Shown here: positions 54,442 through 62,075 of the stretch, piece by piece
Layout of the letters: every line of letters begins with the position of its first letter
Numbering within the stretch: position 1 is the stretch's first letter
NCBI RefSeq assembly: GCF_025150085.1
Contig: NZ_CP102280.1
Location: 573,001 to 637,000, forward strand
Origin: Dorea longicatena
GTDB taxonomy: Bacteria > Bacillota > Clostridia > Lachnospirales > Lachnospiraceae
DNA length: 64,000 nucleotides
Direction: 5' to 3'
Translations under genes and position numbers: made by a program
The notes under the pieces: generated by a model
The model's input: only the letters and a program-made list of their open reading frames with translations
Database searches by the model: none
What the model was told of the DNA's origin: nothing

Positions 54442-55278
54442 ATGATGAGAAAAGTAACATTTGAGATAAAACGAAAAATGATACAGGTTGCAGCATTTGG
54501 CTATTCCAATCTATATCTTGGCAATTTTCTGGAGGGGAGATTGTATAAGGGGAAATGGAAAAGTTTCTGCAATCCGGGAATGAACTGCTATTCCTGTCCG
54601 GCGGCAACAACGGCATGTCCGATCGGGGCGATGCAGGCAGTGAACGGTTCGATCGATTTTAAGACGAGCTTCTATGTATGGGGGATGATTCTGGCATTCG
54701 GAGTCGTTCTGGGACGTGCGGTCTGCGGTTTTTTATGCCCGTTCGGGCTGATACAGGAACTTTTATATAAGATCCCGTTTTCGAAAAAGAAATTATGGAA
54801 GGGATTTACCTGGATCAAATATATTCTGCTCGTTGTATTTGTGCTGATGCTTCCGGTTGTAAAGACGAATGCCGTCGGAAGCGGTGCGCCGGCATTCTGT
54901 GAATATATCTGTCCGGTCGGAACACTGGAGGGAGGAATCCCGCTCCTTTCCACACATCCGGAACTGCGCCGTGTGATCGGGACATTATTTTCCGTGAAAA
55001 TGGTAATCCTGGTGATCACACTGGTGGGATGTTTGAGTATCTGCAGGTTTTTCTGCAAAGTGATGTGTCCGCTGGGAGCAATCTATGGACTTTTGAATAA
55101 AGTCAGCCTTTTTCATATGGATGTGAATATGGGAAAATGTATACATTGTGGTAAATGTACGCATGTCTGCCCGATGGATGTGGATCCGGTAAAGACACCG
55201 GATTCTGCGGAATGTATCCGTTGTGGAAAATGTGTGAGTGCGTGTCCGAAAAAGGCGTTGAAACTTGTAATGAGATAA
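54442..55278 (+). CDS. Membrane 4Fe-4S ferredoxin-like protein (NapH/YccM type)
   Basis: A 278-residue membrane protein with four or five helices. Cys clusters near the membrane are FCNPGMNCYSCPAATTACP, AVCGFLCPFG, ICPVGTLEGG and CRFFCKVMCP. At the C-terminus are two [4Fe-4S] sites, CIHCGKCTHVCP and CIRCGKCVSACP. Such proteins pass electrons to or from periplasmic or surface partners. An upstream in-frame ATG at 54403 lies inside the mini-protein gene and is less likely. It ends the three-gene redox unit; no clear terminator follows. Confidence 0.92.
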   Translation: MMRKVTFEIKRKMIQVAAFGYSNLYLGNFLEGRLYKGKWKSFCNPGMNCYSCPAATTACPIGAMQAVNGSIDFKTSFYVWGMILAFGVVLGRAVCGFLCPFGLIQELLYKIPFSKKKLWKGFTWIKYILLVVFVLMLPVVKTNAVGSGAPAFCEYICPVGTLEGGIPLLSTHPELRRVIGTLFSVKMVILVITLVGCLSICRFFCKVMCPLGAIYGLLNKVSLFHMDVNMGKCIHCGKCTHVCPMDVDPVKTPDSAECIRCGKCVSACPKKALKLVMR

Positions 55279-55325
55279 AAACATTCGTCAAATTGTACAA
55301 AATATATGAAAAAATCAAAAAATAC

Positions 55326-55353
55326 TTGAAAAAAATACATAAAATCCTATAAT
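55326..55353 (+). promoter_or_regulatory. Promoter of cstA
   Basis: TTGAAA (55326-55331), 16 bp, TATAAT (55348-55353), 52 bp before the start codon. Confidence 0.65.
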
Positions 55354-55404
55354 GAAGGTAGGTTAAGGAAATGTTAAGAAATGAAAGACATTGGAGGTGT
55401 TGGT

Positions 55405-56844
55405 ATGATTAGTTTTATCATTTGCTTGGCGCTACTTATAGGAGGGTATTTTGTCTATGGTAAAGTGGTTGAGAACACTTTTGCACCGGATGACAGAGAG
55501 ACACCGGCGGTTCGGATCAATGACGGTGTCGATTATGTGGTAATGCCACAGTGGAAATTGTTCCTGGTACAGCTGCTGAATATTGCTGGTCTGGGACCAA
55601 TCTTTGGAGCTATGCAGGGAGCATTGTGGGGACCGGTTGTATTCCTGTGGATTACATTTGGTACGATTTTTGCAGGTGGTGTACATGACTATTTTTCAGG
55701 TATGCTTTCTGAAAGAAATGACGGAGCATCTATTTCCGAAGTGTGCGGAATTTATCTTGGAAATGTAATGAAGAATGTGATGCGTGTATTCAGCGTTGTA
55801 CTTCTGGTCATGGTTGGTACGGTATTTGCAGTAGGACCGGCGGGGCTGATCGTTACATTGCTTGGCAATAAAGGCGTGACGGGAGCCTTGGCTAACCCGG
55901 AAGTATGGCTTTGGATCATCCTTGCATATTACTTTGTTGCAACATTTATTTCAATCGATAAGATCATTGGACGTATCTATCCATTGTTTGGTATCTGCCT
56001 GATCGTTATGGCAGTCGGTGTTATCGTTGGTATTTTCACGAATCCGAATTATACGATTCCTGAGATATGGACGCATTTCACTAACATGCATCCGGTAGGA
56101 AAGCCGATCTGGAGCTTTATGTTCATTACCGTAGCATGTGGAGCAATTTCCGGATTCCATTCTACACAGTCACCACTGATGGCACGTTGTATGAAATCCG
56201 AGAAACAGGGACATTTCGTATTCTATGGTGCCATGGTTGCAGAAGGTGTGATCGCACTGATCTGGGCAGCAGCAGGATGTTCCATTTATAAAATTACAGG
56301 TGGCCTGAGTACAGGTCTGAATGATATTCTTGCAAATGGTCAGTCAGCAGCAATCTATGATGTATGTATCAAGACGATGGGCGGTGTCGGTGTTGCACTT
56401 GCAATGATCGGAGTTATCGTATGCCCGATCACTTCCGGAGATACTGCATTCCGTAGTGCCCGTCTGGTACTGGCAGACTGGTTCAAAGTTGATCAGAATA
56501 AGATGCAGAAACGTCTGATGTTATGTGTTCCGCTTCTGGCAGTCGGAGCATTTGTCGGACATCTGGATTATGCAATCGTATGGAGATACTTCAGCTGGAC
56601 AAACCAGACACTTGCTATGATCGTTCTGTGGACAGCAAGTATGTATCTGTTCCGCGAGAAGAAGAATTACTGGATCACAGCGGTACCGGCAACATTCATG
56701 AGTGCAGTTTCCATGACATATTTCTTCTGTGCAGAAGAGTGCCTGGGACTTTCTACGAAGGTTGCTTATCCGGTAGGAATTATTCTGGCAGCAGCATTCC
56801 TTGGAATCTTTATCCATGCTACAAAGAAACCAATGAAAGCATAG
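55405..56844 (+). CDS. cstA: Carbon starvation protein CstA-family transporter
   Basis: A 479-residue membrane protein of the short CstA form. Seen: AVRINDGVDYVVMPQWKLFLVQLLNIAGLGPIFGAMQGALWGP (CstA core), GGVHDYFSGMLSERNDGASISEVCG and CGAISGFHSTQSPLMARC. Relatives take up peptides or pyruvate when carbon runs short. The start at 55405 follows GGAGGTGTTGGT; an ATG at 55381 has no site. It is transcribed alone from its own promoter. The C-terminus is that of the short Firmicutes type, without the extra domain of E. coli CstA. Confidence 0.94.
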   Translation: MISFIICLALLIGGYFVYGKVVENTFAPDDRETPAVRINDGVDYVVMPQWKLFLVQLLNIAGLGPIFGAMQGALWGPVVFLWITFGTIFAGGVHDYFSGMLSERNDGASISEVCGIYLGNVMKNVMRVFSVVLLVMVGTVFAVGPAGLIVTLLGNKGVTGALANPEVWLWIILAYYFVATFISIDKIIGRIYPLFGICLIVMAVGVIVGIFTNPNYTIPEIWTHFTNMHPVGKPIWSFMFITVACGAISGFHSTQSPLMARCMKSEKQGHFVFYGAMVAEGVIALIWAAAGCSIYKITGGLSTGLNDILANGQSAAIYDVCIKTMGGVGVALAMIGVIVCPITSGDTAFRSARLVLADWFKVDQNKMQKRLMLCVPLLAVGAFVGHLDYAIVWRYFSWTNQTLAMIVLWTASMYLFREKKNYWITAVPATFMSAVSMTYFFCAEECLGLSTKVAYPVGIILAAAFLGIFIHATKKPMKA

Positions 56845-56912
56845 TTGTAAGACAGCGTAATTTGAATACATAAAAAGGCAGAATGAATTGACAGAAATGA
56901 GATGATGAAAAG

Positions 56913-57917
56913 ATGAAACCACGAAGACTGGGTAATGTATCGATTCCGGATGAAGAATTAATAAAAGATAAAAAAGAATGTAAGAAGATCGGACCTTGTG
57001 GCATTGGAAAAAAGGCGGTGTATCTTAGCAGTTTCTATATTGACAGAAGGTATTACATACCGATCAGTTCTGTAAAAAGGATCTTCAAAAGAATCGCCAT
57101 GAGTAAGGGTGGATTTACAGGAAAAGGAGTATTCGGTACATTATCCTATCTTGTGGTCGTATATGAGGACGGAAAAGAAAAGCAATGCAATTTCAAACAT
57201 GAAGAAGATGTGGACAGATTTCTTGCGTACATAGAAGAAGAATATCCGGATATTCCGGTACACAGTCTTGAGGCTGAGAGAAAGCTGGCAGAGAAGGAAA
57301 GATGGCTGGCAGAAAAGCAAAGAGAAAGAAATGTATCGGAAGAAACAAAAAGATGTCTCGTGAAGCTGGAGCAGGCAGAACAGTATCTGAAAAAGCAATC
57401 GGATATCTATATGGACTTGAGTCAGTCGGCGAAGAAAAAGCGTACTTATGACAGAAGTAACCCGGCGTATAAATGGGTAGCTCTTGCAATCGTACTGATG
57501 GGCGGTGCGGCATTCGTCTATGGTATCTATGCATTGACGACCCATGCAGGATTTGGAATGTATTTCCTTTTGTTTGGTCTGGCTGCAATCTTCTTATTTG
57601 CCGGAGCGAATGTACTTCCGACTTCGAAGAATAATAAGAATTATATTGAGAAGCGGCTGACGGAATCGATCAGTCAGATGGAAGAGTATATCAGAGTGTA
57701 TCCGGATTTTCCGGTACCGGCTCACTATGCACATCCGATTGTGCTAAAGAGAATGCAGGAAATTATGAAAGAAGGGCGTGCGAGAAATATTCCGGAAGCA
57801 TTGCAGGTTTTGAAAAAAGATCTGAAAGCGTTGAATTCCAGCGTAGTCGTCGAGAAAGAAGAGTATGACGAAGTGGTAGCGATCAAACCGATGTTTCTGG
57901 TGATGGATTATAAATAA
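56913..57917 (+). CDS. Uncharacterised membrane protein with PH-like N-terminal domain
   Basis: A 334-residue protein that I cannot place in a named family. Residues about 30-115 alternate strands (YLSSFYIDRRYYIPISSVKRIFKR, YLVVVYEDGKEKQCNF, EEDVDRFLAYIEEEYPD) and resemble a bacterial PH-type domain. Next are a coiled-coil part (about 115-170, EAERKLAEKERWLAEKQRER), two helices (WVALAIVLMGGAAFVYGIYAL and MYFLLFGLAAIFLFAGANVL) and a cytoplasmic tail. No partner gene is evident; it is followed by a terminator and a dispersed repeat. Confidence 0.75.
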   Translation: MKPRRLGNVSIPDEELIKDKKECKKIGPCGIGKKAVYLSSFYIDRRYYIPISSVKRIFKRIAMSKGGFTGKGVFGTLSYLVVVYEDGKEKQCNFKHEEDVDRFLAYIEEEYPDIPVHSLEAERKLAEKERWLAEKQRERNVSEETKRCLVKLEQAEQYLKKQSDIYMDLSQSAKKKRTYDRSNPAYKWVALAIVLMGGAAFVYGIYALTTHAGFGMYFLLFGLAAIFLFAGANVLPTSKNNKNYIEKRLTESISQMEEYIRVYPDFPVPAHYAHPIVLKRMQEIMKEGRARNIPEALQVLKKDLKALNSSVVVEKEEYDEVVAIKPMFLVMDYK

Positions 57918-57930
57918 TTTGGCAGATAGA

Positions 57931-57990
57931 AAATGCGGTCGGCATATATTCTGAGATTATGAGTAAGAATATATTGCCGGCCGTATTTTT
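57931..57990. terminator. Long-stem terminator between convergent genes
   Basis: About 22 bp of stem (57931-57952 with 57966-57988, wobbles and one bulge) followed by TTTTT. Confidence 0.87.
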
Positions 57991-58005
57991 GAAATATCAA
58001 AGTAT

Positions 58006-58082
58006 ACAAGAGAAGATACCAGCGGGAGGTTCTTTGTAGCGCTATGTGTTTGAAAGAAGCCACCGGTGGCGGGTACTTAGAT
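58006..58082. repeat. Dispersed palindromic repeat, tandem copy G
   Basis: Half-unit 58006-58039 (ACAAGAGAAG... ending TTGTAG) plus unit 58040-58082 (CGCTATGTGTTTGAAAGA, AGCCACCGGTGGCGGG). The palindrome keeps pairing although its sequence differs from the other copies, as if by compensating change. The end overlaps the stop codon of the next minus-strand gene. Confidence 0.65.
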
Positions 58083-58403
58083 TTTAAGCTTCAATATATA
58101 TGCTAAAACCAGGAATAGTATTGCGATACATTTCACACCAATAGACACTCCGACATACCCCGGCAGCAAATATCCTTTTTGCTTTTTGCCTAATATTAAA
58201 GAAATGATATCGATTATAAAAAAGACGATTAGAACAATTGCAGCACCGAAGATCAGTAGCATAGCATCACCATTATTATGTGTCAGTGCAGTTACGACTC
58301 CAACATTTGTAATTGACATCCAGCTGTAGATTATGTATATCATGCATATTAAGTTAAAAATAATATCAAAGACAACTTTTTCGTTTCTTGTTCCGTTCTT
58401 CAT
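58077..58403 (-). CDS. Small uncharacterised membrane protein, predicted MerR target
   Basis: A 108-residue protein with three helices (VVFDIIFNLICMIYIIYSWM, AMLLIFGAAIVLIVFFIIDI, VGVSIGVKCIAILFLVLAYI) and short charged ends. No family is recognised. AAAGGGGACATTAA lies before the ATG at 58403. Its promoter (58486-58516, minus strand) carries the same 19-bp-spacer palindrome as the promoter of the membrane MerR gene 2 kb away. Its 3' end is overlapped by a dispersed repeat. The function is unknown; a membrane-stress role is inferred only from the shared control. Confidence 0.78.
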   Translation of the reverse strand: MKNGTRNEKVVFDIIFNLICMIYIIYSWMSITNVGVVTALTHNNGDAMLLIFGAAIVLIVFFIIDIISLILGKKQKGYLLPGYVGVSIGVKCIAILFLVLAYILKLKI

Positions 58404-58485
58404 TTTAATGTCCCCTTTCTTTAAGAGAATTTGGTAATAGCCGGCATTCTTATCAATTTTTTGTTTCTTCTCTTTTGTTGTCTAT

Positions 58486-58516
58486 AATATAAACCATCAA
58501 GTAACTTGAAGGTCAA
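58486..58516 (-). promoter_or_regulatory. MerR-type promoter-operator, copy 2
   Basis: Minus strand: TTGACC (58516-58511), 19 bp, TATATT (58491-58486), with TCAAG-TTA-CTTGA in the spacer (58497-58509). The operator core is identical in sequence to copy 1 at 40830-40842. Confidence 0.8.
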
Positions 58517-58552
58517 TAGTTTTAGAAAAAATAATTTGTAACTGCTTCTGTA

Positions 58553-58595
58553 TTGTGGAAAAATCAGAATATTGGTATAATGAGAACATACATTC
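58553..58595 (+). promoter_or_regulatory. Promoter with LexA (Cheo) box before the Y-family polymerase
   Basis: TTGTGG (58553-58558), 17 bp, TATAAT (58576-58581), then GAAC-ATAC-ATTC (58584-58595), one base off the Gram-positive LexA consensus GAAC-N4-GTTC. The box covers the expected transcription start, as in SOS genes. Confidence 0.65.
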
Positions 58596-58650
58596 GAAGT
58601 AGAAAAACTTTGTGAATGAATTTGTGAGTAAAGGAAGGAGGAGAACAGGC

Positions 58651-60177
58651 ATGGCAGACAAAGGACGGAGAAGCTATATCGCAATCGACCTGAAATCATT
58701 TTACGCATCGGTAGAATGCAAAGAAAGAGAACTGGATCCGATGACGACCAATCTGGTAGTAGCGGACAAAAGCCGTACGGAAAAGACTATCTGTCTGGCA
58801 GTGTCTCCTTCCTTGAAATCCTACGGGATACCGGGCCGTGCCAGACTCTTCGAGGTCGTGCAGAAGGTAAAAGAAGTGAATAAAAGACGGATCTGCATGG
58901 CACCCGGAAAGAAGTTTGCAGGAGCTTCCGTAGATAATGAAGAAATAAAACTACATCCGGAATTGGAACTGGATTATATTACGGCGGTTCCGAGAATGGC
59001 ATTATATATGAAATGCAGTACGGAGATCTACAACATTTATCTGAAATACGTTGCACCGGAGGATATCCATGTCTATTCCATTGACGAGGTATTCATGGAT
59101 GTGACCGATTACCTGAATACTTACCGGATGACGGCAAGAGAGCTGGCTGGAAAGATTATTCGGGAGATCCAGCAGGAGACGTCGATTGCGGCAACGGCCG
59201 GAATCGGAACGAATCTGTACCTGTGTAAAGTTGCCATGGATATTGTGGCGAAGCATATTGAGCCGGATCAGAATGGGGTGAGGATCGCAGAACTTACAGA
59301 AATTTCTTATAGGAAGCTTTTGTGGGCGCACCAGCCGATCACGGATTTCTGGCGTGTGGGCCCGGGGTATGCGAAGAAGCTTGCGGAAGTCGGATTATTT
59401 ACCATGGGAGATGTGGCAAGATGTTCTCTTGGTAAGCCGGGGGAATATTATAATGAAGATTTGCTGTACCGGCTATTTGGGGTGAATGCAGAACTTCTGA
59501 TTGACCATGCATGGGGATGGGAGCCATGCACGATCGCAGATGTGAAGGCGTATAAGCCCGAAAATAACAGTATGGGTGCGGGACAGGTACTGCATTGTCC
59601 ATATAATTTCGAGCAGACGAAGATCGTGGTAAAGGAAATGATCGATCAGCTGGCATTGGATCTGGTAGATAAACGTCTCGTAACGGATCAGATCGTTCTG
59701 ACGATTGGATACGACATCAAGAATCTGGAACAAGGAACGAAGAAAAATGTAGGGGAGATCACGACAGATTGGTACGGCAGGAAGCTGCCGAAACATGCAC
59801 ACGGAACCGCTAATCTGAAGCAGCATACTTCTTCATCGAGGCTGATGACACAGGCAGGTGTAAAGCTGTATCATGAAATTGTGAATCCGGATCTTCTGAT
59901 CCGCCGGATTACGATGGCAGCGAATCATGTGATCAGTGAGAAAGAGGTCCAGGAAGAACAGCAGTATGAACAGATGAATCTTTTTACAGATTTTGGAATT
60001 GCAAAGAAGGAAAAGGAAGAGAAGAATGAGAAGCTGGAACGGGAAAAGAAGATGCAGAAGGCGATGCTGGATATCAAGAAAAAATATGGGAAGAATGCAA
60101 TCTTAAAAGGAATGAATCTGCAGGAGGATGGAACTGCGATGGAACGGAACCGGCAGATCGGAGGACATAAAGCGTGA
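58651..60177 (+). CDS. Y-family (DinB/UmuC-like) translesion DNA polymerase
   Basis: A 508-residue error-prone polymerase. Seen: YIAIDLKSFYASVECKERELDP (first catalytic Asp, about residue 12), the SIDEVFMDVTDYL motif with the second metal ligands (about 145), and the helix-hairpin-helix region around FWRVGPGYAKKLAEVGL. Near the C-terminus, QMNLF is a sliding-clamp binding motif. It belongs to the UvrX/YqjW type rather than classical DinB (long middle insert and a Lys/Glu-rich tail). The start at 58651 follows GGAAGGAGGAGAACAGGC. A YolD-like gene overlaps by 4 bp. A LexA-type box suggests damage induction. Confidence 0.92.
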   Translation: MADKGRRSYIAIDLKSFYASVECKERELDPMTTNLVVADKSRTEKTICLAVSPSLKSYGIPGRARLFEVVQKVKEVNKRRICMAPGKKFAGASVDNEEIKLHPELELDYITAVPRMALYMKCSTEIYNIYLKYVAPEDIHVYSIDEVFMDVTDYLNTYRMTARELAGKIIREIQQETSIAATAGIGTNLYLCKVAMDIVAKHIEPDQNGVRIAELTEISYRKLLWAHQPITDFWRVGPGYAKKLAEVGLFTMGDVARCSLGKPGEYYNEDLLYRLFGVNAELLIDHAWGWEPCTIADVKAYKPENNSMGAGQVLHCPYNFEQTKIVVKEMIDQLALDLVDKRLVTDQIVLTIGYDIKNLEQGTKKNVGEITTDWYGRKLPKHAHGTANLKQHTSSSRLMTQAGVKLYHEIVNPDLLIRRITMAANHVISEKEVQEEQQYEQMNLFTDFGIAKKEKEEKNEKLEREKKMQKAMLDIKKKYGKNAILKGMNLQEDGTAMERNRQIGGHKA

Positions 60178-60488
60178 GAAATGAAAATATTTCGAAAGAA
60201 AATATTTCAACAAAACAGATTCTGCAAGAAAGAGAATCGGTAAAAAATATTTCTAAGGAAAACAGGATAGAATTTTCTGGAAAATTGCAGAAATCGGTAC
60301 TGGAAGTACAGCGGAAATATGGTGATATTCTGGGCTTTCCGCATCATGTATCAGAGACACATCCGCCGATGCCGACAGCAGATCGGGCGGCTCAGTTTAC
60401 ACCATTTGCGGCCCTGAACGGATATAAGGAAGCAATCGAAGAGACAGAGCGGATAGCAGAGGAAAAAGTCGAGCGGGAATACGAATAA
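60174..60488 (+). CDS. YolD-like protein
   Basis: A 104-residue protein started by GTG within the polymerase stop (GTGA), with GGAGG 9 bases upstream. The C-terminal half holds MPTADRAAQFTPFAALNGYKEAIEETERI, typical of YolD-like proteins, which in Bacillus pair with UvrX-type polymerases. The N-terminal 40 residues are polar and repetitive (NISKENIS). Probably an accessory or modulator of the polymerase; the mechanism is unknown. Confidence 0.85.
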   Translation: MRNENISKENISTKQILQERESVKNISKENRIEFSGKLQKSVLEVQRKYGDILGFPHHVSETHPPMPTADRAAQFTPFAALNGYKEAIEETERIAEEKVEREYE

Positions 60489-60530
60489 AGACAAAAAATA
60501 GAAGAAATGGGAAAAAATATGGTGAATCTC

Positions 60531-60561
60531 TTGACCTTCAAGCGGCTTGAAGGAATAGAAT
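60531..60561 (+). promoter_or_regulatory. MerR-type promoter-operator, copy 3 (autoregulatory)
   Basis: TTGACC (60531-60536), 19 bp, TAGAAT (60556-60561). The spacer centre is a perfect 8+8 palindrome CCTTCAAG-CGG-CTTGAAGG (60535-60553). It precedes the two-gene unit 60618-62070 that encodes the MerR protein itself, so self-activation is likely. Confidence 0.85.
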
Positions 60562-60617
60562 CACCTTAACAAAAAGAGAGAAGGATACAGATATCCGGAA
60601 CAGGGGAAGGTGAGAGT

Positions 60618-60995
60618 ATGGAAGATACGGGAAAGCTTGAAGAAAGAAATAAAATTGTTTCTGAGCTTCAGACAATAATAAAAGAACGGATTGAATTAAA
60701 AGAAATTGAAATACCGGGAACCATTACATTTCAGGTTATGTCTGTGGATGGTGGGAATGTACCGGTGGGAGCCGGTGAAGTGCTTCTGCTTCGTTACAGT
60801 GCGACTCATCTGGAATACAGTCATGAGTTGGAAGATGAGAACCAGAAATTTCATATGGCGCTTCATATCATTTATTGTAAAGAGCAGAAAGGTTTGTTTG
60901 GAAAAGTAAAGTACAAGACGATAAAACACCGCAAAGAAATCATTACAGAAGCAGACTGGAAAAATGGAAAGAAGGTGTCACTTTATGAAGATTAA
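60618..60995 (+). CDS. Uncharacterised soluble protein co-encoded with the membrane MerR regulator
   Basis: A 125-residue protein without helices for the membrane. The domain is beta-rich: ITFQVMSVDGGNVPVG, EVLLLRYSATHLEYSHEL, FHMALHIIYCKEQKG, then EADWKNGKKVSLYED. The order FxVxS[IV]xGxN, LL[IL], YCKxQ, WxK, GK is shared with the C-terminal half of the 40934-41551 protein, so they look like paralogues. GGGGAAGGTGAGAGT precedes the ATG. Its end overlaps the MerR start by 11 bp. No known family; possibly the effector or the signal partner of the regulator. Confidence 0.8.
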   Translation: MEDTGKLEERNKIVSELQTIIKERIELKEIEIPGTITFQVMSVDGGNVPVGAGEVLLLRYSATHLEYSHELEDENQKFHMALHIIYCKEQKGLFGKVKYKTIKHRKEIITEADWKNGKKVSLYED

Positions 60996-62070
60996 AGATG
61001 TAGAAAAACAGGTTGGCATTTCCAAGGCGAATATAAGATTCTACGAAGAAGAAGGACTGATCCATCCGGCACGTAATCAGGAAAATAATTACCGGGAGTA
61101 TTCAGAAGCAGATGTAGAACAGCTTCAGGAAATTAAAAAGTTGCGTCTGATCGGTATTCCGGTACAGGAGATCAAAGAAATCTATGAAGACAGACTGACC
61201 TTGCAGGAAGCTTTATCCCGTAGACTAGACGAGATCGAAAAAGAAGAACGTACATTAAAGGAAACGAAACTGACCTGCCAGAAAGCACTGAAAAGTAAGC
61301 TTGATATTACATCGATCGATCAGCTTGAGATTGAGGAAGAAAAAGAAGAGTGGCAGGTACGTCTGGCAATTCTTTTGAAAGAGGATATTGTACAGAAGAA
61401 ATTAAGCAGGGATGAGATGAACAATGAGATTGCATGCTTTTTTATTGCAGGAACGATCTTAAGTGTGATATCTATATGGCTGCTTCCGAAGGATTATATC
61501 GGAACACATCTTTATGTCGGGCTGATTTCACTTGCAGCTGTGGTAGGTCTGCTGATCATAGGAACATGTTCGGCGAATATGAAAGTGCATCTGACATTGT
61601 TGCTTCTGGGGGCAGTTGTACAGCCTGTCGGACTTTTTACAATCGGAACAGTGATGGGAAGAGGATATATTGTGTGTCGTGATACAGCGGTATTGAAGCA
61701 GTATGTAATCTACCTGTATGGCGGGGCATTTATTCTTGCAATTATATTGTGGATGGGCTCAAAGCTGAACCGCTATATTCTGAACAAACTCTGGATCAGT
61801 ATGCTTGCAAGCCTGATCATGGCAGGAGTGATAGCACAGATGCTGAATCAGAAGTATGGACACTTGATGGCAACAGGCGAACTTATCGTGGGATTTTTGT
61901 GTGCTGTTATTTATCTTGCTGCTGTATCCGGAACATGGACACTGGCGAATGCAGACTGGGGAAAATATAACCGGTATCATGCAGTGTATACGTCGAACAA
62001 GATGATCAATGTATTCGCAACGATATTCAATGCAGCCGGATACTATAGTGGAAAGAACTGGAGGAGATAG
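60985..62070 (+). CDS. MerR-family regulator fused to a six-helix membrane domain
   Basis: A 361-residue one-component membrane regulator. The N-terminal MerR winged helix (about 1-70) is complete: IKDVEKQVGISKANIRFYEEEG, NYREYSEADVEQLQEIKKLR. A coiled-coil dimer region follows (about 75-125, with one Cys in KLTCQKAL). About residues 142-345 hold six helices (e.g. FFIAGTILSVISIWLL, VGLISLAAVVGLLIIGTC, LLLLGAVVQPVGLFTIG), with conserved-looking Cys and Pro. Ordinary MerR proteins are soluble, so signal reception in the membrane is inferred. The start at 60985 overlaps the upstream gene; the 60964 ATG would add seven residues before the HTH. Likely regulator of the three palindromic promoters. 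Confidence 0.88.
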   Translation: MKIKDVEKQVGISKANIRFYEEEGLIHPARNQENNYREYSEADVEQLQEIKKLRLIGIPVQEIKEIYEDRLTLQEALSRRLDEIEKEERTLKETKLTCQKALKSKLDITSIDQLEIEEEKEEWQVRLAILLKEDIVQKKLSRDEMNNEIACFFIAGTILSVISIWLLPKDYIGTHLYVGLISLAAVVGLLIIGTCSANMKVHLTLLLLGAVVQPVGLFTIGTVMGRGYIVCRDTAVLKQYVIYLYGGAFILAIILWMGSKLNRYILNKLWISMLASLIMAGVIAQMLNQKYGHLMATGELIVGFLCAVIYLAAVSGTWTLANADWGKYNRYHAVYTSNKMINVFATIFNAAGYYSGKNWRR

Positions 62071-62075
62071 CAGAT

